NCBI GenBank assembly: GCA_021787615.1
Contig: JAJYLP010000012.1
Span: 1-52,922 of the forward strand
Source of the DNA: Pseudomonadota bacterium
GTDB lineage: Bacteria > Pseudomonadota > Gammaproteobacteria > Steroidobacterales > Steroidobacteraceae
Length of the DNA stretch: 52,922 nt
Direction of reading: 5' to 3'
Of the stretch, positions 9,337 through 18,142 are shown piece by piece. Position 1 is the first letter of the stretch, and the number at the start of each line of letters is the position of its first letter. The position numbers and the translations under genes were made by a program. Under the pieces are notes generated by a model that ran no database searches, was not told the DNA's origin, and saw nothing but the letters and a program-made list of their open reading frames with translations.

Positions 9337-10791
9337 ATGACACCAGCGGAAAACCTCGCGCCGCTCCCTGAGTCCGGCGCAGCATCATCGGTGGAGCCCG
9401 CCGTCGAGGCCGGCCCATTCGTGATCAACCTGTGCTCCTCGAGCACGCCCATGGCGCTGCCACGCGCGGACCTGCCCGAACTGAAGCGCTTCACGTTCTT
9501 CGTGAGCCGCCGTTTCGAGGAGGGCCGCGAGCGCTTTCGGCTGCACATGGGATTCTTCGCGACCCAGGCCGAGGCCGATAGCTGGATCGCCCTGGTGCGC
9601 GACATCTATCCCGGTGCATGGGCGGGGGAGGCACCGGGCAAGAAGCTGCGGGCCCGCGCCGTGGCTGCCGCGGAGGTCCAGGCCGCGCATGCGACCGGCC
9701 CGCACTCGCTCGCGCCTCAGGTCGAGCCGCCCGCGCTGCCGCCCGTGGTCGCGGAGGCGTCGCCCGCAGCCGTCCGGTCGGTGCCGACGCTGCAGCCGGC
9801 CGCTGCGGCTCCGGCAAAGCCCGTTACGGCTCCGGCAAAGCCCGCTGCGGCTCCGGCAAAGCCCGCTGCGGCGCGCAGCGCCCCGGGACGGTCCGCCCCG
9901 GCGAGGCCGTCCCGGCCTGCCCCGCAGGCCGCGCCCGCCGCCGCCCAGAAGCCGGCCGCGGCCGCCGCCTCGAACCTCAAGGAAGTGAACTCGAACATCA
10001 AGGCGGTGCTCGCGTCGCTCGATGAGACCGCGACGGCGACCGGGCTGACGCGCGCGCTGCCGATTCCGGCCGCGACCCTGAACGACAACGAGACGCTGCA
10101 GTGCCTGGAGGGCCGCATGGCGGATGCCGCCAAGCCGGCCGCATTCGCCGTGCAGTTGAAGTGGTCCGTGGAGCCGATTGCCTTCGAGAAGCTCCCGCCG
10201 CTCGCGATCTTCAGTGCCTACATGCTCTATTGCGTCGAGGGCAGCCGCGAAGGGCGCAAGTGGTTCGGACTGCGGCTCGGCTTCTTCAACGACCCGATCT
10301 CCGCCAAGCAGGTCGCCGGCTACGTCCGCTCGGAGTTCGCCTCGGCCGCCGTCGTGCCGGTGAGCGCCGATGAGCGCCAGCGGGTGAGCGGCGAGACCGG
10401 CCCGGTCGCGCCGCGGGCAACTCGCCAGACGCCGGTTCCCACCAATCACGAATTCAAGCTGTTCGATGCCGATATGCCGCCGCCGCGCGAGCCTGCCGCG
10501 GCGTCTGCGCCGCCCGCTGCGGCAGCGAAGCCGAAAGCGCCCGTGCACGAGCTGCGGCTCACAACCGCCAAACGGACCGCGAGCGGTAACAAGGTGCACG
10601 CGCGCGAGCGCCGGGCGCCCCAGACGCTCGAAGAGACGCTGGAGATCCTCGGCGCGAACGAACTGACCATCGACGACAAGCGCAGCGAAGCGGGCGACGC
10701 GCGCGCCGCCGGCGAGTCCCGCAGGACGGAGAGGAGCACGCCGTTCACGCGGCTGCTTGAGCGGTTGGGCGAGCGAGTGAGGAAAACCTGA
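9337..10791 (+). CDS. SPOR-like two-module protein under c-di-GMP riboswitch control
   Basis: A 484-residue protein I do not recognise by name. Two similar modules, ~27-100 (KRFTFFVSRRFEEGRERFRLHMGFFATQAEADSW) and ~268-345 (AYMLYCVEGSREGRKWFGLRLGFFNDPISAKQVAGYV), share the pattern of an aromatic beta-strand, a charged loop, a LxxGFF strand and an A-rich helix that recalls SPOR peptidoglycan-binding domains. They are joined by a 130-residue Ala/Pro/Lys linker with PAKP repeats. No signal peptide or membrane segment is visible, which is odd for a SPOR protein. A basic C-terminal third follows. ATG 9337 has only a weak ribosome-binding site (AAGAG), suiting a gene whose expression depends on its leader. 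Monocistronic: the next gene is on the other strand. A role in c-di-GMP-controlled surface behaviour is inference. Confidence 0.7.
   Translation: MTPAENLAPLPESGAASSVEPAVEAGPFVINLCSSSTPMALPRADLPELKRFTFFVSRRFEEGRERFRLHMGFFATQAEADSWIALVRDIYPGAWAGEAPGKKLRARAVAAAEVQAAHATGPHSLAPQVEPPALPPVVAEASPAAVRSVPTLQPAAAAPAKPVTAPAKPAAAPAKPAAARSAPGRSAPARPSRPAPQAAPAAAQKPAAAAASNLKEVNSNIKAVLASLDETATATGLTRALPIPAATLNDNETLQCLEGRMADAAKPAAFAVQLKWSVEPIAFEKLPPLAIFSAYMLYCVEGSREGRKWFGLRLGFFNDPISAKQVAGYVRSEFASAAVVPVSADERQRVSGETGPVAPRATRQTPVPTNHEFKLFDADMPPPREPAAASAPPAAAAKPKAPVHELRLTTAKRTASGNKVHARERRAPQTLEETLEILGANELTIDDKRSEAGDARAAGESRRTERSTPFTRLLERLGERVRKT
9808..9870 (+). repeat. Three 21-bp tandem repeats encoding APAKP-x-x
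   Basis: Three direct copies of a 21-bp unit beginning GCTCCGGCAAAGCCC occur at 9808, 9829 and 9850; copies two and three are identical and the first differs by three bases near its end. They encode APAKP(V/A)(T/A) in the linker of the SPOR-like protein. Unit length is a multiple of three, so copy-number change would lengthen or shorten the linker without a frameshift. Confidence 0.9.
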
Positions 10792-10821
10792 TGGCCGGCG
10801 GCGTGCTCCTCGCCGCCCCTC

Positions 10822-11124
10822 TCAGCCCTTGCCGAAGAGTCGCTCCAGCGCCGCGCGCGAGCGATCGACCTCGGCCGCGTTCGGCGCCGCATAGGCGCCG
10901 GGCCGCGGCTTGAAGAAATCGCAGAAGTTCGCCTGCTCCTTGTTCCGCACTTCTTCCGCCGTCGGCTCATGGCAGTGCGTCGCTACTGTCGTGTCGTACT
11001 CGACGCACATCCGGCAGGCGTGCAGCTGCGCGCGGCAGCGGGGGCATTCATCGAGCCGGCGCAGCGGCAGCGTCAGCGCCGCGAGCGCCGCGCCGCACTT
11101 CCAGCAGACCAGATCGTGTGCCAT
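10822..11124 (-). CDS. Small cysteine-rich zinc-ribbon-like protein
   Basis: A 100-residue protein with four cysteine clusters: CWKC (residues 7-10), CPRC (28-31), CRMC (37-40), then CHEP and FCDFF. The first two CxxC pairs look like a zinc ribbon; the second half (ATHCHEPTAEEVRNKEQANFCDFFKPRPGAY) is a conserved tail I have seen in uncharacterised proteobacterial proteins. No function is assigned. ATG 11124 (MAHDLVCWKC) was chosen over one six codons upstream because the conserved part begins there. It lies directly upstream of uvrA's 3' end on the same strand but is transcribed after it (uvrA stop at 11139, 14 bp before this start), so co-transcription with uvrA is likely. Confidence 0.65.
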   Translation of the reverse strand: MAHDLVCWKCGAALAALTLPLRRLDECPRCRAQLHACRMCVEYDTTVATHCHEPTAEEVRNKEQANFCDFFKPRPGAYAAPNAAEVDRSRAALERLFGKG

Positions 11125-11138
11125 CGCGGCACTGTACC

Positions 11139-14100
11139 TCAATCACCAGCGCGTCGCGTCGCCAGGAACTGCGCGAGCACCCGTCCGGTGTGCGACCGAG
11201 CGGCGCGGCCCGCTACGTGCGCCGGGGCGCCCTGCGCGACGACGCGGCCGCCGCGCTCGCCGGCGTCCGGCCCCATGTCGAGGATCCAGTCCGCCTCGGC
11301 CATGATGTCGAGGTTGTGCTCCACGACCACGGCGGTATTGCCGGCATCGACCAGCCGGTGCAGCACGTGGATCAGCTTCTCCACATCGGCCATGTGCAGT
11401 CCCACGGTCGGCTCATCGAGCACGTACAGGGTGTGCCGGGCCGCCTGGCGAGCGCCGGGCGGACCGCCCGCTCGCGCCGGGTCGCGCACTTTGGCGAGCT
11501 CCGTGACCAGCTTGATACGCTGCGCCTCCCCGCCGGAGAGGGTCGGGCTCTGCTGCCCGAGGGTGAGATAACCGAGGCCCACGTCCTGCAGCAGCTTCAG
11601 CGCGTGATGGATGCGCGAATGCGCCGCAAAGAACGGCACCGCCGTGTCCACGTTCATCGTCAGCACATCACCGATGCTCTTGCCGCGCCACAGGACCGAG
11701 AGCGTCTCGGAGTTGAATCGCCGGCCGCCGCACACGTCGCACAGCACCTTCACGTCGGGCAGAAAGCTCATCTCGATGGTCTTCACGCCCTGACCCTCGC
11801 AGGCATCACAGCGGCCGCCGGCGGTGTTGAACGAGAAGCGGCTCGCGGTATAGCCGCGCAGGCGCGCCTCGTTGGTGGCCGCGAAGATCCGGCGGATGTC
11901 GTCCCAGAAGCCGATGTAGGTCGCCGGGCAGGAGCGCGGCGTCTTGCCGATTGGAGTCTGATCCACCTCCAGGACGCGGTCGATGTGCTCCAGGCCGCGC
12001 ACGGCGCGGCATCCGGCAAGATCGGCGGTGCGCCTGCGGGCGCGCCTCGGCGCCGACTTGGCGGAGGCGCCGAGCAGCCGGCGCAGATTCGTATAGAGCA
12101 CATCGCGCGCCACGGTCGATTTGCCCGAGCCCGACACACCCGTGACGACCACGAGTCGTCCGAGCGGAATCCTCACGTCCCCGCGCACGTTGTGCAGCGA
12201 GATCTCCTCCAGCGTCAAATGCGCGGTCTGCGCATTTGTCGCTCTGCGCGGCTCGGCCGGGTGCTGCAGCGGATGACGCAGGAAACGCCCCGTGACCGAG
12301 CGCGGATTGCGCATCAGCTCCTTCACCGTCCCCGCGCCGACGACTTCGCCGCCGAGCACGCCCGCGCCCGGGCCGAGATCGAGCACGTGATCCGCGCGGC
12401 GGATGGTCTCCTCGTCGTGCTCCACGACCACGAGCGTGTTGCGGTGGCTCGCGAGCTCCGCGAGGGAATCGAGCAGGATCTCGTTGTCGCGCGGGTGCAG
12501 GCCGATGGTTGGCTCGTCGAGCACGTAGCACACGCCCTGCAGGTTCGAGCCGAGCTGCGCCGCGAGGCGGATGCGCTGCGCCTCACCGCCGGAGAGCGTC
12601 GGCGCCGAGCGGTCGAGCTGCAGGTAGCCGAGCCCGACGCGCTCGAGAAACGCCAGGCGCGCGCGGATCTCGGCGAGCAGGTCGCGGCCGATCTGCCGCT
12701 CGCGCGAGGAGAGCTTCAGCCGGCGGAAGAACTCCGCCGCGCGCAGCACCGGCTCGAGCGTCAGGTCGGCGATGGAGCGGTCGCGAAACCGCACGTTGAG
12801 CGCGACCGGGTTGAGGCGCCGGCCCTCGCAGGCGGGGCAGGTGCGCGGCTCGCCCTCGAGCCAGTCGTTCCACCAATGCTCCTCGCCCGACTGCTCGGCG
12901 TCGAAGCCCGGCATCGCCAGCCCCGTGCCGTAGCAGCTCTCGCACCACCCGTGCTTGGAATTGAACGAGAACAGCCGGGGATCCGGCTCGGCGAAGCTGC
13001 GCCCGCACGACGGGCAGGCCCGTTTGGTCGAAAACACCGTCACGCGCGCGGCGTTCGGCGCGCGCACGTGCACCAGTCCCTTGCCGAAATCGAGCGCTCG
13101 CACGAGTGACTGGTGCAGCTCCGTGTCGGTGCGCGCGCCGACTTCGATGTCTGCGACCGGCAGCTCGATGGTGTGCTCCTTGAAGCGCGACAGCCTGGGC
13201 CACTTCGCCGTGGGCAGCCCGATGCCGTCGACGCGCAGGGTCCTGAACCCCTTCTTGTGCGCCCATTTGGCCAGATCCGTGTAATAACCCTTGCGCGCCA
13301 TGACCAGCGGCGCGAGCAGCTCGATCCGCTTGCCGCGGTACTCGCGCAGCAGCCGCGCCGCGATCGATGCGGCGCTCTGCGGCTCGATCGCCACGTCGCA
13401 CTCGGGGCAGTACTGGGTGCCGAGCTTCACGTAGAGCAGGCGCAGAAAGTGGTAGATCTCCGTGAGCGTCGCCACGGTGCTCTTGCGGCCGCCGCGGCTG
13501 GTGCGCTGCTCGATGGCCACCGTCGGCGGGATGCCGAATATCGCATCCACGTCGGGGCGCGCGGCCGGCTGCACGAACTGGCGCGCGTAGGCGTTCAGGG
13601 ACTCGAGGTAGCGGCGCTGGCCCTCGTTGAACAGGATGTCGAACGCGAGCGTCGATTTGCCCGAGCCCGACACGCCGGTGATCACCGTGAAGCGCTCGCG
13701 CGGGATGCGCGCGTCGATGCTCTTGAGGTTGTGCTCGCGCGCGTTGTGAATGACGATGTCGTGCCGCGCGGCGGCGTCGATTGCCCCGTAGCGCGGCGCG
13801 GCCTCCGCGACCTCGGGCAGCGCCTCGCCCCCGGGGTGAGTCTCGCCAGCCAGCGACTGCTCGTATTCCAACAGCGCGCGCGCGGTGTGCGAGCCGCTCT
13901 CGCCGCGCACCTGCTGAGGCGTGCCGGCGCACACCACCCGCCCGCCTTCCTCGCCGCCCTCGGGGCCGAGGTCGATGATCCAGTCGCACGCGCGGATCAC
14001 ATCGAGATTGTGTTCGATGACCAGCAGCGAGTGTCCTGCGGCGAGCAGCTTGCGAAACGCCATCAGCAGCCGCGCGACGTCCTGGAAGTGCAGCCCAGTG

Positions 14101-16901
14101 GTCGGCTCGTCGAACAGGAAGAGCTTGCCCTTGTGCGTGACGCTCGAGAGCACCGAGCCGGCCTGCGCCAGGTGCCCGGCGAGCTTCAGCCGCTGCGCCT
14201 CGCCGCCGGAGAGCGTCGGCACCGGCTGGCCGAGCTTCACGTACTCCAGGCCCACATCGGCGAGCGGTGCGAGCCGCGCGCAGACCTCGCGCGAGTCGCG
14301 GAAGAACGCCAGCGCCTCGGTGACCGTCAGGTCGAGCACTTCGGCGATGTTGGCGCGCCGCCCATCGCTGCCTTCGCGGCGGATGTCGAGCACCTCGTCG
14401 CGGTAGCGGCGGCCGTTGCAGTCGGGACAGCGCAGGTACACGTCGGAGAGGAACTGCATCTCGACGTGCTCGAAGCCGTTGCCGCTGCAGGTCGGGCAGC
14501 GTCCGTTGCCGGAGTTGAAGCTGAAGGTGCCGGCAGTGTACTTGCGCTCGAGCGCGGCCGGTTCGGCGGCGAACAAAGCGCGGATGGCGTCGAATGCGCC
14601 GACGTAGCTGGCGGGATTGGAGCGCGTCGTGCGGCCGATCGGGCTCTGGTCGACCATCACCACGTCGTCGATGAGCTCGGCGCCTGCGAGTGCGGCAAAG
14701 GCGCCGGGCGCCTCGGTCGGCTTGCCGTGATATTTGAGGAGCGCCGGGCAGAGCACATCCTCGATGAGCGTGGATTTTCCGGAGCCCGACACGCCGGTGA
14801 CGCACACCAGGCGCTTCAGCGGGATGCGCACGTCGATGTGCTTGAGATTGTGCTGACTGACTCCACGCAGCTCGAGCCAGCGGTTGGAGCGTGCCTCGGC
14901 GATGACCTCGCCGGGGGGAGGAGCCGGCAGCGGCCGCGCCGTGCCCTGGGCCGTCCCTGGCGGCGAAGCTCCCGGCCCGAACGTCCTGTTCGGGCGCTCG
15001 GCGCTGACGTGCCTGCGCCCACTCAGATACTCACCCGTGAGCGAGCGCGCGCTGCGGCGGATCTCGCGCGGAGTGCCGAAGAACACGATCTGCCCGCCGC
15101 GCTCTCCGGCGCCGGGACCCAGATCGAGGATCCGGTCGGCCTCGAGCATGATCTGCGGGTCGTGCTCCACCACCAGCAGCGAGTTGCCCGCATCGCGCAG
15201 GCGTTTCATGACTGCGATTACCCGCTGCATGTCGCGCGGGTGCAATCCGATGGAGGGCTCGTCGAGCACGAACAACGTGTTGACCAGCGAGGTGCCGAGG
15301 GCGGTGGTGAGGTTGATGCGCTGCACCTCTCCGCCCGAGAGCGTGCGCGACTGGCGGTCGAGCGTGAGATAGGCGAGTCCGACGTCGGCGAGATAACCGA
15401 AGCGCGCGCGGATCTGGCCGAGCAGCAGATCGGCCGCCTCATCGAGCGGTTTTGGCAGCGACAGCCGCTCGAAGAACGCGCGCGCCCGCCCGACCGGCAG
15501 CAGCATGATGTCGTGCAGCGACAGGCCCGGGAGGCGTTGGCGCGTCGTTTCGCTCCATTCGGCGCCGCGCGGCTGGAAGCGCGGCGTCGGGCCGAGCGCC
15601 GCGTCGGCCGCTTCGCGCGCGCCCACCCGCCACAGCAGGCCCTGGGTCTTCAGGCGCGCCCCGCCGCAGGCCTCGCAGGGGGTGTAGGCCCGGTAGCGCG
15701 ACAGCAGCACGCGCACGTGCATCTTGTAGGAGCGGCTCTCGAGCCAGGCGAAGAACCGCTTCGCGCCGTACCACACGCCCTTGCTCCAGTCCCCTTCGCC
15801 TTCGATCACCCAGTTGCGGTGCGCGCTGCCGAGGTCGCGCCAGGGGGTATCGAGCGGCACGCCGCGCTTGCGCGCGAGTCTCTCCAGGTCCTGCTGGCAT
15901 TCGGCATAGGACTGGGTCTGCCAGGGCCTGATCGCGCCGCCGCGCAGCGTCTTGCTGTCGTCCGGCACCACCAGGCCGTAGTCGATGCCGATGACGCGCC
16001 CGAAGCCGCGGCAGGTCTCGCACGCCCCCACCGGCGAGTTGAACGAGAACAGGCTCGGCGTGGGGTCCTGATAGGACAGGTCGCACTCGGCGCAGTGCAG
16101 CCCGCTCGAGTAGCGCCAGATCGACAGGGTGTTGGGTGGATCGGCCTCGTCGACCACGCGGATGTTGACCTTGCCCCGCCCGACGCGCAGCGCCGCTTCG
16201 AGAGACTCGAGGATGCGGCCGCGCTCGGCGCGGGCAGCGCGGAAGCGGTCCTGGATCACCTCCAGCGTGACCGTGCTCGCCGGCACGGCGCCGCGGCGGC
16301 GCTTGCCGGTGCGCTGCGGCGGCGGCGCCTCGCGCGGCTGCTCGATGAACCGCGTATAGCCCTGTGTCTCGAGCAGCGCGCGCACTTCCTGTGCCGTGAA
16401 GTTCCCCGGTACGTCGACCGGAAACGTCACGAGCAGCCGCGGATCGCCGGCGGCCGCGGCGCGCTCGAGCAGGTCCTGGTGAATGCTCTCGGCGCTGTCG
16501 CGCCGCACCGGCTGTCCGCAGCGCTGGCAGTAGAGCGTCCCGGCGCGGGCGAACAGCAGCTTCAGATGATCGTTGAGCTCGGTCATCGTCCCGACCGTGG
16601 AGCGCGACGTGCGCACCGGATTGGTCTGGTCGATGGCAATCGCCGGAGGGATGCCGCCGACGGCATCCACCTGCGGCTTGTCCATGCGGTCGAGGAACTG
16701 GCGCGCGTACGGGGAGAAGGTCTCCACGTAGCGGCGCTGGCCCTCGGCATACAGCGTGTCGAATACCAGCGAGGATTTCCCCGAGCCCGACACGCCCGTT
16801 ACGACGACCAGCTCGTTGAGCGGGATGTCGAGATCGAGATTCTTGAGATTGTTCTGACGCGCGCCGCGTACGCGGATGACGTCTCGGGGGGCGTCGGTCA
16901 T
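11139..16901 (-). CDS. uvrA: Tandem (double-length) UvrA excinuclease subunit
   Basis: 1,920 residues, about twice a normal UvrA (~940). Four Walker A motifs GVSGSGKS[ST] lie near residues 35, 700, 1073 and 1585, and four ABC signatures LSGGE[AV]QR near 519, 897, 1434 and 1784, so two complete UvrA units are joined by a ~40-residue linker around 1010-1050. Both units keep CxxC zinc pairs (for example CAECD/CETC, CPTC/CPDC, CPSC/CESC, CDAC/CDVC). UvrA dimerises to find bulky DNA lesions and load UvrB; a fused dimer would be a covalent pair, though the two halves are diverged. ATG 16901 (MTDAPRDVIRVRGARQNNL) fits the family start. Double UvrAs are known in other proteobacteria, usually beside an ordinary uvrA elsewhere in the genome. 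I see no SOS box upstream. Confidence 0.93.
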   Translation of the reverse strand: MTDAPRDVIRVRGARQNNLKNLDLDIPLNELVVVTGVSGSGKSSLVFDTLYAEGQRRYVETFSPYARQFLDRMDKPQVDAVGGIPPAIAIDQTNPVRTSRSTVGTMTELNDHLKLLFARAGTLYCQRCGQPVRRDSAESIHQDLLERAAAAGDPRLLVTFPVDVPGNFTAQEVRALLETQGYTRFIEQPREAPPPQRTGKRRRGAVPASTVTLEVIQDRFRAARAERGRILESLEAALRVGRGKVNIRVVDEADPPNTLSIWRYSSGLHCAECDLSYQDPTPSLFSFNSPVGACETCRGFGRVIGIDYGLVVPDDSKTLRGGAIRPWQTQSYAECQQDLERLARKRGVPLDTPWRDLGSAHRNWVIEGEGDWSKGVWYGAKRFFAWLESRSYKMHVRVLLSRYRAYTPCEACGGARLKTQGLLWRVGAREAADAALGPTPRFQPRGAEWSETTRQRLPGLSLHDIMLLPVGRARAFFERLSLPKPLDEAADLLLGQIRARFGYLADVGLAYLTLDRQSRTLSGGEVQRINLTTALGTSLVNTLFVLDEPSIGLHPRDMQRVIAVMKRLRDAGNSLLVVEHDPQIMLEADRILDLGPGAGERGGQIVFFGTPREIRRSARSLTGEYLSGRRHVSAERPNRTFGPGASPPGTAQGTARPLPAPPPGEVIAEARSNRWLELRGVSQHNLKHIDVRIPLKRLVCVTGVSGSGKSTLIEDVLCPALLKYHGKPTEAPGAFAALAGAELIDDVVMVDQSPIGRTTRSNPASYVGAFDAIRALFAAEPAALERKYTAGTFSFNSGNGRCPTCSGNGFEHVEMQFLSDVYLRCPDCNGRRYRDEVLDIRREGSDGRRANIAEVLDLTVTEALAFFRDSREVCARLAPLADVGLEYVKLGQPVPTLSGGEAQRLKLAGHLAQAGSVLSSVTHKGKLFLFDEPTTGLHFQDVARLLMAFRKLLAAGHSLLVIEHNLDVIRACDWIIDLGPEGGEEGGRVVCAGTPQQVRGESGSHTARALLEYEQSLAGETHPGGEALPEVAEAAPRYGAIDAAARHDIVIHNAREHNLKSIDARIPRERFTVITGVSGSGKSTLAFDILFNEGQRRYLESLNAYARQFVQPAARPDVDAIFGIPPTVAIEQRTSRGGRKSTVATLTEIYHFLRLLYVKLGTQYCPECDVAIEPQSAASIAARLLREYRGKRIELLAPLVMARKGYYTDLAKWAHKKGFRTLRVDGIGLPTAKWPRLSRFKEHTIELPVADIEVGARTDTELHQSLVRALDFGKGLVHVRAPNAARVTVFSTKRACPSCGRSFAEPDPRLFSFNSKHGWCESCYGTGLAMPGFDAEQSGEEHWWNDWLEGEPRTCPACEGRRLNPVALNVRFRDRSIADLTLEPVLRAAEFFRRLKLSSRERQIGRDLLAEIRARLAFLERVGLGYLQLDRSAPTLSGGEAQRIRLAAQLGSNLQGVCYVLDEPTIGLHPRDNEILLDSLAELASHRNTLVVVEHDEETIRRADHVLDLGPGAGVLGGEVVGAGTVKELMRNPRSVTGRFLRHPLQHPAEPRRATNAQTAHLTLEEISLHNVRGDVRIPLGRLVVVTGVSGSGKSTVARDVLYTNLRRLLGASAKSAPRRARRRTADLAGCRAVRGLEHIDRVLEVDQTPIGKTPRSCPATYIGFWDDIRRIFAATNEARLRGYTASRFSFNTAGGRCDACEGQGVKTIEMSFLPDVKVLCDVCGGRRFNSETLSVLWRGKSIGDVLTMNVDTAVPFFAAHSRIHHALKLLQDVGLGYLTLGQQSPTLSGGEAQRIKLVTELAKVRDPARAGGPPGARQAARHTLYVLDEPTVGLHMADVEKLIHVLHRLVDAGNTAVVVEHNLDIMAEADWILDMGPDAGERGGRVVAQGAPAHVAGRAARSHTGRVLAQFLATRRAGD

Positions 16902-17240
16902 ACCTTCACCTTGGGACGAATCGGATCGGGGGCTGCCCCTGCGCAGCCGGCGCACGGGAGTAGGCATTCTACCGGAAAGCGCAAGGGCGGCGCGGCGCGC
17001 GGCCCGAGAGCCGCGCCGAACGCCCTGTTTACAGTGCGGGTAGGTCCGGGGTACTGGATGGCCGCGATGCGAGCGTCCGCGGCTGCAGGGGCCGAACCGC
17101 CGCTCCGCGGTCTTGTGGCCCCCAAACGGGCCGCGGACATCCCCGGGTGACACATGTCACCTGCGGATCCTGACGTTTCAAACTGCCGTCCCCGTGCCGC
17201 GCCGTCTATGTTTCGCTCCGGGATGTGATGGGGGCCGATC
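16902..17240. other. Divergent intergenic region between uvrA and the Rieske pseudogene
   Basis: About 340 bp without a convincing gene. It must hold the uvrA promoter (minus) and the promoter of the Rieske gene (plus), but I cannot point to good -35/-10 pairs for either. It contains one clear operator-like inverted repeat, listed separately. Confidence 0.6.
17146..17161. promoter_or_regulatory. Operator-like inverted repeat GGTGACA-CA-TGTCACC
   Basis: Two perfect 7-bp arms, GGTGACA (17146-17152) and TGTCACC (17155-17161), with a 2-bp spacer, 80 bp before the Rieske gene start. Size and symmetry suit a TetR- or MarR-type dimer. No regulator gene is adjacent, so the binding protein is unknown. 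Confidence 0.5.
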
Positions 17241-18132
17241 GTGGAAACCGACGCCATCTTTCCGCTCATTGCTTCGAGCTGGTACAGCGCCGCGCCGTCG
17301 AGCCGCCTGGCGGCCGCCCCTGTGGCCTGCCGCGTCCTGGACCACGACATCGTGCTGTTTCGCGATGCGGCCGGGACCGCGCACGCGCTGCTCGACAGAT
17401 GCTGTCACCGCGGCGTCAGGCTGTCGCTGGGCACGGTGAGCGGCGATCCGCTCGCGTGCGGCTATCACGGCTGGCGCTACGACGGCGCGGGCTGCTGCGT
17501 GCACATTCCCTCGCTGACGCAGGGTGCGCAGCCGCGCCAGCGCGCGCGGGTCAGGAGCTTCCCGTGTGTCGAGCAGGATGCGTATCTCTGGGTGTGGACC
17601 GGCGCCGAGGCGCCGCCGGCGCGGATCGAGCGGATGGACGAGTTCATCTGGCAGCAGGGGACGCTGCCCATGCAGTGCGCCGCGACGCTCGGCATCGAGA
17701 ACAATCTCGACTGGTGTCATCCGGTGTTCGCGCATCCCTGGACGCACGGACAGTTCTTCCAACCACCAGCTGGCCGGCTTCACCGAGCACACCTACGAAA
17801 CCCGCGTGACCGACATCATGCACCTCGTGCCGACCGGAACGGATACCTGCCGCCTCGAGTGGCTGAATGCGATCATGCCCTCGAGCACGCCGCTCGCAGG
17901 CGTGCGGTTGCGCTGGAGCGAGGAGGAATCGACGGTCTTCATACAGGATCGCGTCCTGCTCGAGAGCGCGCAGCGCGCGTACGACCGTGCAGGCGGCGAA
18001 TTCGAGAACAGCGTGGGCGCCGACACTTCCACTCTGCTTGCGCGGCGCATCATCGCGCTCGCCGCGCCGCAGCGCTGGCCGAGCGCGCGAGGCACGCTTG
18101 CTCACCGGCGCGTCATCGCCGTTCGCGCCTAG
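17241..18132 (+). pseudogene. Rieske-type aromatic-ring-hydroxylating oxygenase alpha subunit, frameshifted
   Basis: The first frame (GTG 17241) encodes a Rieske [2Fe-2S] site: CCHRG (CxH) and, 17 residues later, CGYHGW (CxxH), then the mononuclear iron site ENNLDWCHPVFAHPW (D-x2-H-x4-H). After GQFF, near 17760, the homologous sequence continues in the +1 frame: NHQLAGFTEHTYETRV, IMHLVPTG, RLEWLNAIMP, VFIQDRVLLESAQRAY, ending at TAG 18132. One extra base (or two missing) in TTCTTCCAACCACC explains this. Unshifted, the protein would be ~297 residues, a plausible length for this compact family. The substrate is unknown. Either a recent pseudogene or a sequencing error, since the reading frame is otherwise well kept on both sides. 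Confidence 0.75.
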
Positions 18133-18142
18133 GAGAATCACG

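Noticed and set aside
9808-9870. Short regular repeats considered as a CRISPR-like array
   Set aside because: The units are contiguous with no spacers, and they encode PAKP repeats in frame within a protein linker.
17028-17037. CTGTTTACAG upstream of uvrA as a possible LexA/SOS box
   Set aside because: The CTGT and ACAG halves are separated by 2 bp, not the 8 bp of the classical box, so it is unlikely to be a LexA site.
13113-17150. A 1,345-codon open frame on the plus strand
   Set aside because: Antisense shadow of the double uvrA gene, with the same low-complexity composition and no motif.
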